A stretch of DNA of 64,000 nucleotides from Neobacillus soli NBRC 102451 (GCF_001591665.1 NZ_BCVI01000018.1:124001-188000); one strand, 5' to 3'. Shown: positions 35,334-44,005, numbered from the stretch's first letter. Program-made: numbers and translations. Notes: a model not told the origin generated them from the letters alone.

Positions 35334-35537
35334 ATGAGTGAATCAAATCAACCAAATACAAATGAAGAACCAAAGAAGAAAATTAGTCTGCAGGAAGCAA
35401 TGAAACAGCAGCTAGAGAACAAAAAAAATAAGACTGCAGCAGGGAATTCCATTTCAAATGGCTCTCAGTCAGCAAAAAAAATGCAAAGCCAGCAGACCAA
35501 AAAGGTGAGTAATTCACGGAGAAAAATGGGTGTCTAA
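35334..35537 (+). CDS. small hydrophilic protein of unknown function, 67 aa
   Basis: 67 residues from ATG 35334 with AGGAGG 7 nt upstream and a TATAAT at 35298-35303. It is highly charged and Gln/Lys/Asn/Ser-rich (KKKISLQEAMKQQLENKKNK), has no hydrophobic core and is probably disordered. Its stop overlaps the start of the YwbE-like gene by 8 nt, so the two are co-translated. It is divergent from katA with about 240 bp between them. I do not recognise the family. Confidence 0.7.
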   Translation: MSESNQPNTNEEPKKKISLQEAMKQQLENKKNKTAAGNSISNGSQSAKKMQSQQTKKVSNSRRKMGV

Positions 35538-35730
35538 CGGCCAGAACAGAGTAGATATTGTACTGGGGGCTAAAGTCAACATTGTCCTTAAAGCGGACCA
35601 AAGAAGTGGAAAGCTGACGGCGGGGGTCGTCAAGGATATATTAACCAAGTCGAGTTTCCACCCCCACGGGATTAAGGTGAGACTTACGGATGGCCAGGTT
35701 GGCCGTGTACAGGAAATTCAACCTCATTAA
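35530..35730 (+). CDS. ywbE: YwbE family protein (DUF2196)
   Basis: 66 residues from GTG 35530, with GGAG 8 nt upstream. The core VDIVLGAKVNIVLKADQRSG, the middle VKDILTKSSFHPHGIKVRL and the end GRVQEI are diagnostic of the YwbE family. The fold is probably a small beta-barrel of KOW/SH3-like kind. The function is unknown. It overlaps the preceding small gene and is followed by a strong terminator. Confidence 0.9.
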   Translation: MSNGQNRVDIVLGAKVNIVLKADQRSGKLTAGVVKDILTKSSFHPHGIKVRLTDGQVGRVQEIQPH

Positions 35731-35740
35731 ATTTAGTAAT

Positions 35741-35775
35741 CCACTGTTTGCCATAAAAGACAGTGGATTTTTTTT
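35741..35775 (+). terminator. terminator after ywbE
   Basis: CCACTGT (35741-35747) pairs with ACAGTGG (35760-35766), followed by ATTTTTTTTG. Confidence 0.85.
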
Positions 35776-35779
35776 GCAA

Positions 35780-35812
35780 AAAAAAACAGACCCACAAATT
35801 TGGGTCTGTTTT
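35780..35812 (-). terminator. terminator of the cold-shock gene
   Basis: AACAGACCCA (35785-35794) pairs with TGGGTCTGTT (35801-35810). It is flanked by a long A-run on the left, which is the T-run for the minus-strand gene. Confidence 0.85.
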
Positions 35813-35824
35813 ATTGGTGGGTCA

Positions 35825-36025
35825 TTATGCTTTACGGACGTTAACCGCTTGTGGTCCACGTTGACCACTTTCGATATCAAACGTAACCTCTTGACCTTCA
35901 TCTAATGTTTTGTATCCTTCACCTTGAATCGCTGAGAAGTGAACAAAAACATCTTCTCCACCTTCACGCTCAATGAATCCAAAACCTTTTTCACCGTTAA
36001 ACCATTTTACCTTACCATGTTCCAT
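35825..36025 (-). CDS. CspA-family cold-shock protein
   Basis: 66 residues from ATG 36025, with AGGAGG 9 nt before; a longer in-frame start is rejected. The single OB fold has RNP1 KGFGFIE and RNP2 VFVHFSAI, with [13 protein letters not shown] at the N-terminus. It binds single-stranded RNA/DNA and melts RNA structure after cold shock or in stationary phase. The leader of about 130 nt is AT-rich, as is usual for csp genes. The B. subtilis CspB/C/D subtype is not resolved. Confidence 0.93.
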   Translation of the reverse strand: MEHGKVKWFNGEKGFGFIEREGGEDVFVHFSAIQGEGYKTLDEGQEVTFDIESGQRGPQAVNVRKA

Positions 36026-36179
36026 TCTTTGTAGCCTCCTAGCATGTAACAATTACATGAAATTGCAAATTATACTTGCACAATTATTTTTACCCATAAG
36101 CTGCTGCCATATACCAAACAAATTCCTTAATTTAAAATTATTTAAAATTATTTTTTTCAAGTGTTTTTAAAATTTGTAT

Positions 36180-36308
36180 GTTGATTTGCGCTCCAGACGC
36201 TTCGCTTTCCGCGGGCGTGCCGGGGAGCCTCCTCGTCGCTTCGCTCCTGCGGGGTCTCCCCTGCCCCGTACTCCCGCAGGAGTCTTCGCACCTTCCGCTC
36301 CAATCAAC
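36180..36308. repeat. GC-rich dispersed repeat element, full-length copy
   Basis: About 129 bp beginning GTTGATTTGCGCTCCAGACG and ending CCGCTCCAATCAAC, so its ends are inverted (GTTGATT/AATCAAC). The interior is much richer in GC than the surroundings and contains arms such as CTCCTGCGGGG and CTCCCGCAGGAG. I know this type as a common non-coding intergenic repeat in Bacillaceae genomes. Frames through it are not genes. A shortened second copy is at 37131-37167, on the other side of the HAD gene. Confidence 0.85.
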
Positions 36309-36341
36309 ATAATGGCAAAATCTTTTATAAAAGTTCTGACC

Positions 36342-37091
36342 TTATAGCACCCATTCCCGAATTGCTTTTGCCACGCCATCCTCTTCGTTTGTTGCGGTGA
36401 CCCAGTCTGCTGTCTCCTTAACAATATCTTGGGCATTCCCCATCGCTACACCGAGTCCTGCTTCTTTAATCATCGCCAAATCATTCCGGCTGTCGCCAAC
36501 GGCCATAACATTTTTCATTTCAATTCCAAGACGGGCGCAGACAACCCCAAGCCCTTTCGCTTTGTTTATTCCCGCCGGATTTACTTCAATATTCTTCAAG
36601 GTTGAATTGCTCAATTCGAATTCACCTTTTGTTTCAAGTTCCTTTAAAATGATTTCTCTCGCTCCATCATCATCGATATCAAATCCGAATTTCAACCATT
36701 CAAATTGATGAATGTCTTCTGGCATTTCCCCGTGAAAATTTCGTTCCGTACTAATCGCCCAAAATTTTGTTTTATGCTGCTGCGTTAGTCCCCACATCCA
36801 CTCAACAAGCTCCGATTTCACCAGATTCCTCTCGACTAACTCCCGTTTCTCATCCCATATTTCACTTCCATTGACCGTTACCAAATACGAATTAAGCTCG
36901 AGTGCGTCGGCATGTTCTTGGCTTGTTATTAAAGAGCGTCCAGTACTCAGCACGACAAAGATTCCCTTCTCCTTTGCTTCGATGATTGCTTGGCGGTTTG
37001 CCTCAGAAATCTGTCCTTTTCTATTTAAAAGTGTGCCATCCATATCAAGGGCAACTAGTTTGATCTCAACATCTTTTTTTAATTTATCCAT
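36342..37091 (-). CDS. Cof-type HAD-superfamily phosphatase
   Basis: 249 residues. HAD motif I is LVALDMDGTLLN, motif II VVLSTGRS, motif III the Lys in NPAGINKAKGLG, and motif IV MAVGDSRNDLAMI; the C2B cap lies between about residues 85 and 180. Such enzymes dephosphorylate sugar phosphates, FMN or other small phosphates. The substrate is unknown. It is flanked on both sides by copies of the GC-rich repeat element, so the gene sits in a repeat-bounded segment. Confidence 0.9.
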   Translation of the reverse strand: MDKLKKDVEIKLVALDMDGTLLNRKGQISEANRQAIIEAKEKGIFVVLSTGRSLITSQEHADALELNSYLVTVNGSEIWDEKRELVERNLVKSELVEWMWGLTQQHKTKFWAISTERNFHGEMPEDIHQFEWLKFGFDIDDDGAREIILKELETKGEFELSNSTLKNIEVNPAGINKAKGLGVVCARLGIEMKNVMAVGDSRNDLAMIKEAGLGVAMGNAQDIVKETADWVTATNEEDGVAKAIREWVL

Positions 37092-37130
37092 ATGTAATAA
37101 CTTACTCCCTTCTAATCTTTGTTAAACTGT

Positions 37131-37167
37131 GTTGATTTGCGCTCCAGGTGCTTCGCTAAAATCAACA
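37131..37167. repeat. dispersed repeat element, internally deleted copy
   Basis: GTTGATTTGCGCTCCAGGTG-CTTCGCT is joined directly to AAAATCAAC. Both ends of the element at 36180-36308 are kept while about 90 bp of interior are lost. Both copies have the same orientation. Confidence 0.8.
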
Positions 37168-37346
37168 TAATTTCTAAATTAACACTGACTTTTAACACAG
37201 TCTTTTTATTAGATTAACACCAGCGGGTGGTATTTATTAAAAGTGTTCTTTTGGTTTACATAATACCGTTATACAAAACCCATTTATTTTTTCATCATTT
37301 ATCCAGTATGTAGAAAAGACTGCGCTAATTAATCACAGCCCGAAAA

Positions 37347-37616
37347 TTATACTAAGTACTCAGACATGATTTTTTCATTCTCGAACGGCGTAATCCCCTC
37401 TTTGACAGAAAAGATTGTTTCAGCTTGATCTTTAACATCAATCAGTTCCCCGCGGGCACGGGCGTGAAGCTCGAACAGCTCGTAAAGATTAGGCTTTACC
37501 AATGAAACCATTGCCTTCCCCGTTGCAGCAATTCCGCTTAAATTTCCTTCAATGTTATTATAGTATTCCGGATGGCTTATAAGCGCCAGGTCTGTCCAAA
37601 TTACGTGTATAGCATA
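37347..37616 (-). pseudogene. C-terminal fragment of an unrecognised gene
   Basis: An open minus-strand frame of about 89 codons ends at TAA 37347 and closes upstream at a TAA at 37617-37619. It has no plausible start codon or ribosome site near its 5' end. The reading is protein-like with normal codon use, including SHPEYYNNIEGNL, LYELFELHARARGELIDVKD, QAETIFSVKEGITPF and ENEKIMSEYL. It looks like the tail of a larger protein cut off next to the ABC exporter gene. I could not identify the family. It was found by hand translation and the frame should be confirmed. Confidence 0.5.
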
Positions 37617-37650
37617 TTACTTAAATTTCTCCTGTTTTTTGCCTTCAAAA

Positions 37651-39366
37651 TTATCGCTGAAACTGGACGCGATGCAGGTTGGCAAAAATGCCATCTTGCT
37701 CAATTAATTCATCATGGCGGCCTTCTTCGGCGATACCGTCCTCGGTCACGACGATAATCCGGTCGGCATTACGTATTGTTGCCAGTCTGTGTGCAATAAT
37801 AAGTGTCGTTCGGTTTTGGGCCAGCTCCGTCAATGCTTCCTGAATGACCATTTCCGTTTCCGTATCAAGAGCGGAGGTGGCTTCATCCAGAATCAAAATC
37901 GGCGGATTTTTCAAGAACATCCGGGCAATCGCAATCCGCTGCTTTTGTCCTCCTGAGAGCTTCAAGCCTCGCTCACCAATTTGCGTTTCGTATCCATCCG
38001 GCAAGGAAGCAATAAATTTTTCGAGGTGGGCACGCTTTGCTGCCGCTGTAATTTCCTCATCGGTTGCATCTTGCTTACCATAAGCAATATTTTCACGAAG
38101 TGTCCCGGTAAACAGAAACACGTCCTGTTGAACAATGCCAATCTGTGAACGCAAGGACTTTTTCGTCATTTCACGGATATCAAGACCATCGATGTAGATG
38201 CCGCCATCGTTCACATCATAGAACCTAGGAATCAAGGAACAAATCGTTGTCTTCCCTGCACCAGATGGACCAACAAACGCTACCGTTTCACCGGCACGAA
38301 TATTCAAATTAATATTTTCTAACACAGATTTATGATGATCGTAGCGGAAAGACACTTCATTAAAGACAATATTTCCATTTAATAAAGCAACATCGACCGC
38401 ATCAACCGTATCCTTTACTTCAGGTTCTGAATCAATCAATTCGATAAACCGTTTAAAACCAGCCATCCCTTTTGGATACAACTCCATAATAGCACTGATT
38501 TTATCGACAGGTTTAAAGAGGACATTGACATAAAGGACGAAACCAACAAGTTCCCCATATGTCAGAGAACCTGAGAAACTCAACCAGGCACCATAAACAA
38601 GAACAATAATCGTAATTAGTCTTGTCATCATATAGATTCCCGAAATGCTGTACGACATGATCCGATAGCCGCCTAGTTTTGCTCCACGGTATCTCTGGTT
38701 GTTCTTTTTAAATCTAGCAATCTCAAAGTCTTCATTTGTAAATGATTGAACGACACGGCTACCCGACACACTATCCTCAACCCGAGCATTTACATCGGCG
38801 ATGCTTGAGTACATTTGCCCCCATGCTTTGTTCATTTTTAAATTACAAATGACGACCAATAAAATTAATAGCGGAAGCACTACAACGGCAACGAGGGCCA
38901 GCTTCACGTTTATCGTCAGCATAATCCAGAATGCCCCGACAAAGGTCATCAACGCGATGAACACGTCCTCCGGTCCATGGTGGGCAAGCTCGCCAAGATC
39001 AAACAAGTCATTGGTAATTCGGCTCATAATGTGGCCCGTTTTCGTATTGTCGAAAAATCGGAACGATTGCTTTTGGACATGTTCAAACAGCTCTTGCCTC
39101 ATATCCGTTTCAATATTAATTCCAAGCTTATGGCCCCAATAGTTCACAATAAATTGTAAGAAAGTACTTAATAGATATACAAGGAAAAGTCCGATACTGA
39201 CTGAAACGATTGCCTGCCAATTGCCGCCTGGCAGCAATTTGTCGATAAACCATTGTACCGCCAGCGGAAAGGCTAATTCCAATAAAGCAACGACAACTGC
39301 GCTGCTAAAATCTAAAATGAATAGCCGTTTGTGCGGTCGATAATAAGAAAAGAAACGCCAAATCAT
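37651..39366 (-). CDS. ABC exporter half-transporter (permease-ATPase fusion)
   Basis: 571 residues: a six-helix type I exporter domain (about 1-310) and a nucleotide-binding domain with Walker A FVGPSGAGKTTICS, Q-loop IVQQDVFLFTGTLRENI, signature LSGGQKQR, Walker B PILILDEATSALD and the His in IIAHRLATI. It works as a homo- or heterodimer exporting lipids, peptides or drugs (BmrA/YfiB/YknU-like). No partner half-transporter is adjacent, so a homodimer is likely. A gene fragment lies directly downstream. The substrate is unknown. Confidence 0.92.
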   Translation of the reverse strand: MIWRFFSYYRPHKRLFILDFSSAVVVALLELAFPLAVQWFIDKLLPGGNWQAIVSVSIGLFLVYLLSTFLQFIVNYWGHKLGINIETDMRQELFEHVQKQSFRFFDNTKTGHIMSRITNDLFDLGELAHHGPEDVFIALMTFVGAFWIMLTINVKLALVAVVVLPLLILLVVICNLKMNKAWGQMYSSIADVNARVEDSVSGSRVVQSFTNEDFEIARFKKNNQRYRGAKLGGYRIMSYSISGIYMMTRLITIIVLVYGAWLSFSGSLTYGELVGFVLYVNVLFKPVDKISAIMELYPKGMAGFKRFIELIDSEPEVKDTVDAVDVALLNGNIVFNEVSFRYDHHKSVLENINLNIRAGETVAFVGPSGAGKTTICSLIPRFYDVNDGGIYIDGLDIREMTKKSLRSQIGIVQQDVFLFTGTLRENIAYGKQDATDEEITAAAKRAHLEKFIASLPDGYETQIGERGLKLSGGQKQRIAIARMFLKNPPILILDEATSALDTETEMVIQEALTELAQNRTTLIIAHRLATIRNADRIIVVTEDGIAEEGRHDELIEQDGIFANLHRVQFQR

Positions 39367-39449
39367 AAATTATCTCCTTTTTCTGAGTTTGCAATATAAG
39401 AATTATATGAGAAATAACCGCACAATTTCAAGTTTTTTGAAAATTAAAT

Positions 39450-39486
39450 GCAAAAAACGCTTGAGTTTGAAGTGCAAGCGTTTTAT
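39450..39486. terminator. terminator downstream of the HesB-like gene
   Basis: AAAACGCTTG (39454-39463) pairs with CAAGCGTTTT (39475-39484) over an 11-nt loop, with A and T runs on the two sides. Confidence 0.8.
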
Positions 39487-39498
39487 CTATTATTCATT

Positions 39499-39801
39499 TT
39501 AATGGTGGTGATGGACACCCTTTGTAGGATTGGTAATTAACCATTCCTCTTTTGGTACATGGAAATACTGAATCCAAATATTATTCAGGTTTTCATCATT
39601 TTTTTCAACAATAAAATCAATTTCTTTATCGCTTGTGACGACCACATCATTTTCAGTTGGCGTATCGAGCATCAAATCATAATGTGCATGATCCCCATGA
39701 ATACTTGTGACGTAAACTCGGAACATTTTTCCTTTTGCCTCTTCCTGCTCCAACATTTTTTTTAATGCTTTTGCCGCATGGCGATTAATCTTAACCTTCA
39801 T
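39499..39801 (-). CDS. HesB/YneR-like iron-sulfur scaffold-family protein without cysteines
   Basis: 100 residues with the HesB/IscA-like beginning KINRHAAKALKKMLEQEE, the strand FRVYVTSIHGDHAHYDLMLD and DKEIDFIVEK. A-type carriers bind Fe-S through three cysteines; this protein has none, so cluster binding in the classic way is not possible. The C-terminus ends in GVHHHH, a natural four-His tail that could bind metal. It is monocistronic with a terminator after it. It belongs to the HesB/YadR/YfhF side of the family, whose function is not established. Confidence 0.75.
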   Translation of the reverse strand: MKVKINRHAAKALKKMLEQEEAKGKMFRVYVTSIHGDHAHYDLMLDTPTENDVVVTSDKEIDFIVEKNDENLNNIWIQYFHVPKEEWLITNPTKGVHHHH

Positions 39802-39932
39802 GTTGTTTGCTCTCCTCTTTCTATGTATTCATAGTTATTATCTCATTAATATTCTAAAATAGACAATATTTAGCGAGGTAGAATGGTCTTTCCAAACAAT
39901 TCCCTTTTTAGCATTATAAATCCTTAACAAAT

Positions 39933-39962
39933 TTGTCACAACTTTTTCAAAAAACCTATATT
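39933..39962 (+). promoter_or_regulatory. SigA-type promoter of qoxABCD
   Basis: TTGTCA (39933-39938) and TATATT (39957-39962) are 18 nt apart, leaving a leader of about 180 nt. That leader holds an imperfect inverted repeat TGTGTTAGG/CCAACACA (39988-40009) and the Rex/ResD-like site at 40089. A second -10-like TATAGT lies at 40083-40088 without a clear -35. Confidence 0.5.
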
Positions 39963-40088
39963 AACATCATGGCAATGTTGTTAATATTGTGTTAGGAAAA
40001 ACCAACACACGAATTAATATTAAATGATAATTAATTTAATTTTGTGGTCGATTTAGTTCCTAGAAAAATGGGGTTACTCCGCTATAGT

Positions 40089-40106
40089 TTGTGAATTAAT
40101 TCACGA
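40089..40106. promoter_or_regulatory. Rex- or ResD-like operator in the qox leader
   Basis: TTGTGAATTAATTCACGA is an inverted repeat that matches the Rex consensus TTGTGAA-N4-TTCACAA at all but one half-site base. With the preceding T it also contains TTTGTGAAT, the sequence described for ResD binding in B. subtilis. Either would link terminal oxidase expression to redox state or oxygen supply. It lies 45 nt before the qoxA start. Confidence 0.6.
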
Positions 40107-40150
40107 ACAATCCATAGGAAAATGTACAATTATTGGAGGGAAGAGAAGAA

Positions 40151-41149
40151 ATGTTTAAAAAGAACTATCTAGTTCCACTGGCTGCTATATTACCAGTTCT
40201 ACTTCTAAGCGGCTGCGACATGAATATGGTTGTCTTCGACCCACAAGGACCTGTTGCCAGAGAAATTCTTGACTTGATTAATTGGTCGCTTGTCTTCATG
40301 CTCCTTGTTGTTGTTGTCGTATTTGGCCTTTTCGGATATATCGTTTGGAAATATCGTGCAACATCTAAAAATAAAGACTACGAGCCGCCGGAAGAACATG
40401 GCAGTACCAAATTAGAGATTATTTGGACGTTTATACCGATTCTTATCGTGATTGCCTTAACAATCCCTACAATAAAGACCATCTACAAGCTTGAAAAAGT
40501 ACCAGAAGGCTATGAGAATAAAAAACCGATTACGATCAATGTTACCTCTGCTGACTGGAAATGGATTTTCAGTTACCCAGAGCAAGGAATTGAGACCGTT
40601 AACTACGTCAACATCCCTGCCGATACACCGATAAATTTCAAGTTAACCTCTGCCGGGACAATGCAATCGTTTTGGGTCCCAGCCTTAGGCGGTCAAAAAT
40701 ATACAATGGCGAAGATGGAAACGCAAATGTATCTAGTGGCCGATCATCCTGGCGAGTACATTGGCCGGAACACAAACTTTAACGGAAAAGGCTATGCCGG
40801 CATGGAATTTACTGTCGAAGCGAAATCACCACAGGCATTTGCCAAATGGGTAAAAGATGTAAAGAGCAAGGCACCAAAGTTAACAGAGAAAAGCTATATC
40901 AATCTATTGAAGCCTTCTAACTTAGGCCGAGAAACTTTTTCAAACACGCATTTAGCTTGGGTCAACCATGCGGATATGAATGCCAAAATCTATACCTTCC
41001 CTGAATTATATAGAAATCACGATTATCCTGGACAAATTTTTAAAGACCCGGACAATCATACAAATGAAAAAACAGAAGGAAAGTCCATGGATATGAACAA
41101 CATGGATATGAGCGGAAAATCTAATGGAGGTGAGCACAGTGGGCATTAA
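40151..41149 (+). CDS. qoxA: cytochrome aa3 quinol oxidase subunit II
   Basis: 332 residues from ATG 40151, with GGAGGG 10 nt upstream; an earlier TTG at 40133 is less likely. It is a lipoprotein (LLLSGC, Cys22) followed by two helices (about 40-65 and 88-110) and an extracytoplasmic cupredoxin domain. The domain lacks the cysteines and histidines of a CuA centre (WVPALGGQKYTMAKME), as in quinol oxidases. The C-terminal tail is Met/Asp/His-rich (DMNNMDMSGKSNGGEHSGH). It takes electrons from menaquinol for the aa3 oxidase. It is the first gene of qoxABCD. Confidence 0.94.
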   Translation: MFKKNYLVPLAAILPVLLLSGCDMNMVVFDPQGPVAREILDLINWSLVFMLLVVVVVFGLFGYIVWKYRATSKNKDYEPPEEHGSTKLEIIWTFIPILIVIALTIPTIKTIYKLEKVPEGYENKKPITINVTSADWKWIFSYPEQGIETVNYVNIPADTPINFKLTSAGTMQSFWVPALGGQKYTMAKMETQMYLVADHPGEYIGRNTNFNGKGYAGMEFTVEAKSPQAFAKWVKDVKSKAPKLTEKSYINLLKPSNLGRETFSNTHLAWVNHADMNAKIYTFPELYRNHDYPGQIFKDPDNHTNEKTEGKSMDMNNMDMSGKSNGGEHSGH

Positions 41150-43115
41150 ATGGGATAAGTTTTTTATTACTGGAGACCCTCTAATTCTAGGTTCACAAAT
41201 TGCGATTCTGTTAACGATGATTGGCATTGTTGCTTTAGTAACTTATTTAAAAAAATGGAAGTGGCTCTGGCGAGAATGGTTTACGACCGTGGATCATAAA
41301 CGGATCGGGATTATGTATATTCTCATGGGCGTGTTGATGTTTTTCCGCGGTGGCGTCGATGGGTTATTAATGAAAGCCCAAACCGCAACGGCTGATGGAA
41401 AATTACTAGACGCCCAGCACTATAACGAGGTTTTCACGACACATGGTGTCATCATGATTTTGTTCATGGCCATGCCGCTTTTAATAGGGATTATGAACGT
41501 GATTATACCATTGCAAATTGGTGCACGTGACGTTGCCTTCCCGCAATTGAACGCACTTAGTTTCTGGTTAACTTTTAGTGGTGCCATGTTGTTTAATATT
41601 TCCTTTGTTATTGGCGGGTCACCTGATGCTGGTTGGACCGCCTACTTCCCGCTTGCTGGAAAAGAGTTTACTCCGGGAATTGGTAATAATTTTTATGCGG
41701 TCGCGATTCAGATTGCCGGGATTGGGACGTTAATGACCGGGATCAACTTTATCGTCACAGTTTTAAAAATGCGTGTAAAAGGCATGACACTAATGAAAAT
41801 GCCGATGTTCACCTGGACATCTTTTATTACTTCAATCATTATTGTCGCATCGTTCCCGATCTTAACAGTTGCCCTTGCTTTAATGACCTTTGACCGTATT
41901 TTCGGTACCCATTTCTTTACACTGGGCGGCGGCGGTTTAGATATGATGTGGGTGAACCTATTTTGGTTATGGGGGCATCCAGAAGTATATATCGTTGTTC
42001 TTCCGGCATTTGGGATGTTTTCTGAGGTTATTTCCACCTTCTCTCGTAAAATGCTGTTCGGCTATAAATCAATGGTCTTCTCGATTGTTGGAATCGCCTT
42101 TTTAAGTATGCTTGTCTGGGTTCACCACTTCTTTACAATGGGTGCCGGACCTGCAGTGAACTCGATTTTCTCGATTACAACGATGATGATTGCAATCCCG
42201 ACGGGTGTCAAAATCTTTAACTGGTTATTTACGATGCGAAAAGGCCGGATTCAATTTACAACTGCGATGCTGTGGGCCCTTGCCTTCGTTCCTTGCTTTA
42301 TTATTGGTGGTACCACTGGTGTTATGCTTGCAATGGGTGCAGCGGATTATCAATATCACAACTCCTTGTTCCTTGTCGCTCATTTCCACTATGTATTAAT
42401 TCCTGGTGTGGTATTCGCCGTGTTTGCAGGTCTTTATTATTGGTGGCCTAAAATGTTCGGTCATATGCTTAACGAAAAACTTGGAAAACTTCATTTTTGG
42501 TTCTTCGTGATTGGTTTCAATATGACATTCTTACCGATGTTCTTCCTTGGTTTAGACGGTGCCGTAAGACGTTCTTATACGTACTCTGCTGAAACCGGAT
42601 TTGGACCGTTAATGCTTGTTTCGGCTATTGGGGCAGGAATACTCGCTATCGGCTTTGGCTTCTTATGTTATAACATTTATTGGAGCGCACGCTACGCTGA
42701 CCGCAATATTTCAAGCGATCCGTGGGATGCAAGAACACTAGAGTGGGCAACCGCATCACCTGCACCATTCTACAATTTTGCCAAACTACCTGAAGTGAAA
42801 TCACTTGATGCCTTCTGGTACATGAAGAAAAATAACGATGGATTAGAGTTACGTGAAAACGAGATTAAAGAAATTCACATGCCAAGCAATTCCGGCCTGC
42901 CAATAATTATGGCAATCGTGTTTGGCATTGCCGGATTCTTCCTTATTTTCGAATGGAAAATTGCTGCACTTGTTGCCGCATTAGGGATTATCGCGGGCTT
43001 GATTGTTCGTTCCTTTGATTATAATGATGGGTTCCATGTCCCTGTTGATGAGATTAAAGCGACAGAAAAAGCATGGCGAAAAGTAGATAAAGAGGTGAAA
43101 GATCATGTCAGCTAA
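41139..43115 (+). CDS. qoxB: cytochrome aa3 quinol oxidase subunit I
   Basis: 658 residues with about 14-15 helices. GTG 41139 with GGAGGTGA 5 nt upstream is preferred over the ATG at 41124, which overlaps the ribosome site; the start lies inside qoxA. The low-spin heme His is in EVFTTHGVIMI, the CuB ligands in WGHPEVYIVVLPAFG and WVHHFFTMGAG, and the heme a3 ligands in LFLVAHFHYVLIPG. Oxygen is reduced here with proton pumping. Confidence 0.96.
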   Translation: MGIKWDKFFITGDPLILGSQIAILLTMIGIVALVTYLKKWKWLWREWFTTVDHKRIGIMYILMGVLMFFRGGVDGLLMKAQTATADGKLLDAQHYNEVFTTHGVIMILFMAMPLLIGIMNVIIPLQIGARDVAFPQLNALSFWLTFSGAMLFNISFVIGGSPDAGWTAYFPLAGKEFTPGIGNNFYAVAIQIAGIGTLMTGINFIVTVLKMRVKGMTLMKMPMFTWTSFITSIIIVASFPILTVALALMTFDRIFGTHFFTLGGGGLDMMWVNLFWLWGHPEVYIVVLPAFGMFSEVISTFSRKMLFGYKSMVFSIVGIAFLSMLVWVHHFFTMGAGPAVNSIFSITTMMIAIPTGVKIFNWLFTMRKGRIQFTTAMLWALAFVPCFIIGGTTGVMLAMGAADYQYHNSLFLVAHFHYVLIPGVVFAVFAGLYYWWPKMFGHMLNEKLGKLHFWFFVIGFNMTFLPMFFLGLDGAVRRSYTYSAETGFGPLMLVSAIGAGILAIGFGFLCYNIYWSARYADRNISSDPWDARTLEWATASPAPFYNFAKLPEVKSLDAFWYMKKNNDGLELRENEIKEIHMPSNSGLPIIMAIVFGIAGFFLIFEWKIAALVAALGIIAGLIVRSFDYNDGFHVPVDEIKATEKAWRKVDKEVKDHVS

Positions 43116-43710
43116 TCTAAATACAGCCCTGCCTCTCGAATATCAAACAGAGCAAAATCGAATGAACATCCTTGGTTTCTGGATTTTCTTAGGTGCGGAA
43201 ATCATTTTGTTTGCTACTCTTTTTGCTACTTATTCAGTCTTAAGTACTCGATTCGCGGGCGGCCCGACTCAAAATGATTTATTTGAAATAAAAGGCGTAA
43301 TGACCGAGACGATTCTCCTGTTAACGAGTAGTTTTACTTGCGGTCTTGCAATCTATGAAATGCACCGTGGGAACAAAAAAGGTCTGTTAACCTGGATGAT
43401 TATTACACTGCTGTTAGGTGCAGGCTTTGTCGGGTTGGAAATTAACGAATTTATCACCTATGTCCACGAAGGTGCTACAATGCAAACAAGTGCCTTTCTT
43501 TCAAGCTTCTTTGTCCTGTTAGGCACACATGGCTTGCATGTCAGCATGGGGATTGGCTGGGCTGTAATGGTTATGATCCAAATTGTAAAAAGAGGCTTGA
43601 CGCCGGTTACAGCCCGAAAAGCATTTATTATCGGTTTGTATTGGCACTTTCTTGATGTCGTTTGGATTTTCATATTCACATTTGTGTATTTAAAAGGGAT
43701 GGTGTCATAA
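43105..43710 (+). CDS. qoxC: cytochrome aa3 quinol oxidase subunit III
   Basis: 201 residues with five helices. WIFLGAEIILFATLFATY, FVGLEINEFITYVHEG with the buried Glu, and GTHGLHVSMGI and YWHFLDVVWIFIF are the subunit III signatures. It stabilises proton pumping by subunit I. The start overlaps qoxB by 11 nt. Confidence 0.95.
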   Translation: MSANLNTALPLEYQTEQNRMNILGFWIFLGAEIILFATLFATYSVLSTRFAGGPTQNDLFEIKGVMTETILLLTSSFTCGLAIYEMHRGNKKGLLTWMIITLLLGAGFVGLEINEFITYVHEGATMQTSAFLSSFFVLLGTHGLHVSMGIGWAVMVMIQIVKRGLTPVTARKAFIIGLYWHFLDVVWIFIFTFVYLKGMVS

Positions 43711-43711
43711 T

Positions 43712-44005
43712 ATGGATAATCATTCAAAAGGATTCCCAATGACACAGGTCTTCGGATTTGTTTTGTCATTGGTGTTAACCTTCGCAGCACTTTTCGTTGC
43801 CTTAAAAACATCCTTATCGTTTAACGCGATTATCTGGATTATCGGTACTTTAGCCGTCATCCAGGCCGCTCTTCAACTGTTCATGTTCATGCACCTAAAA
43901 GACGGCGAAGACAGCAAAGCCCAAACCATAAACATATTATACGGAATTTTTATCGCGGTCGTTACCGTCGCGGGCTCTATATGGGTCATGTCGTTTGGGA
44001 TGTAA
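43712..44005 (+). CDS. qoxD: cytochrome aa3 quinol oxidase subunit IV
   Basis: 97 residues with three helices, of the CyoD/QoxD family; QLFMFMHLKDGEDSKAQTIN between helices 2 and 3 is typical. The ATG lies one base after the qoxC stop. It helps assembly of the CuB site in subunit I. It is the last gene of the operon, followed by the long inverted repeat at 44027. Confidence 0.93.
   Translation: MDNHSKGFPMTQVFGFVLSLVLTFAALFVALKTSLSFNAIIWIIGTLAVIQAALQLFMFMHLKDGEDSKAQTINILYGIFIAVVTVAGSIWVMSFGM

Noticed and set aside
36167-36436. Minus-strand frame of 89 codons over the GC-rich repeat
   Set aside because: It runs across the dispersed repeat and into the HAD gene in another frame; composition (PAGVRGRGDPAGAKRRGGS) is repeat-derived.
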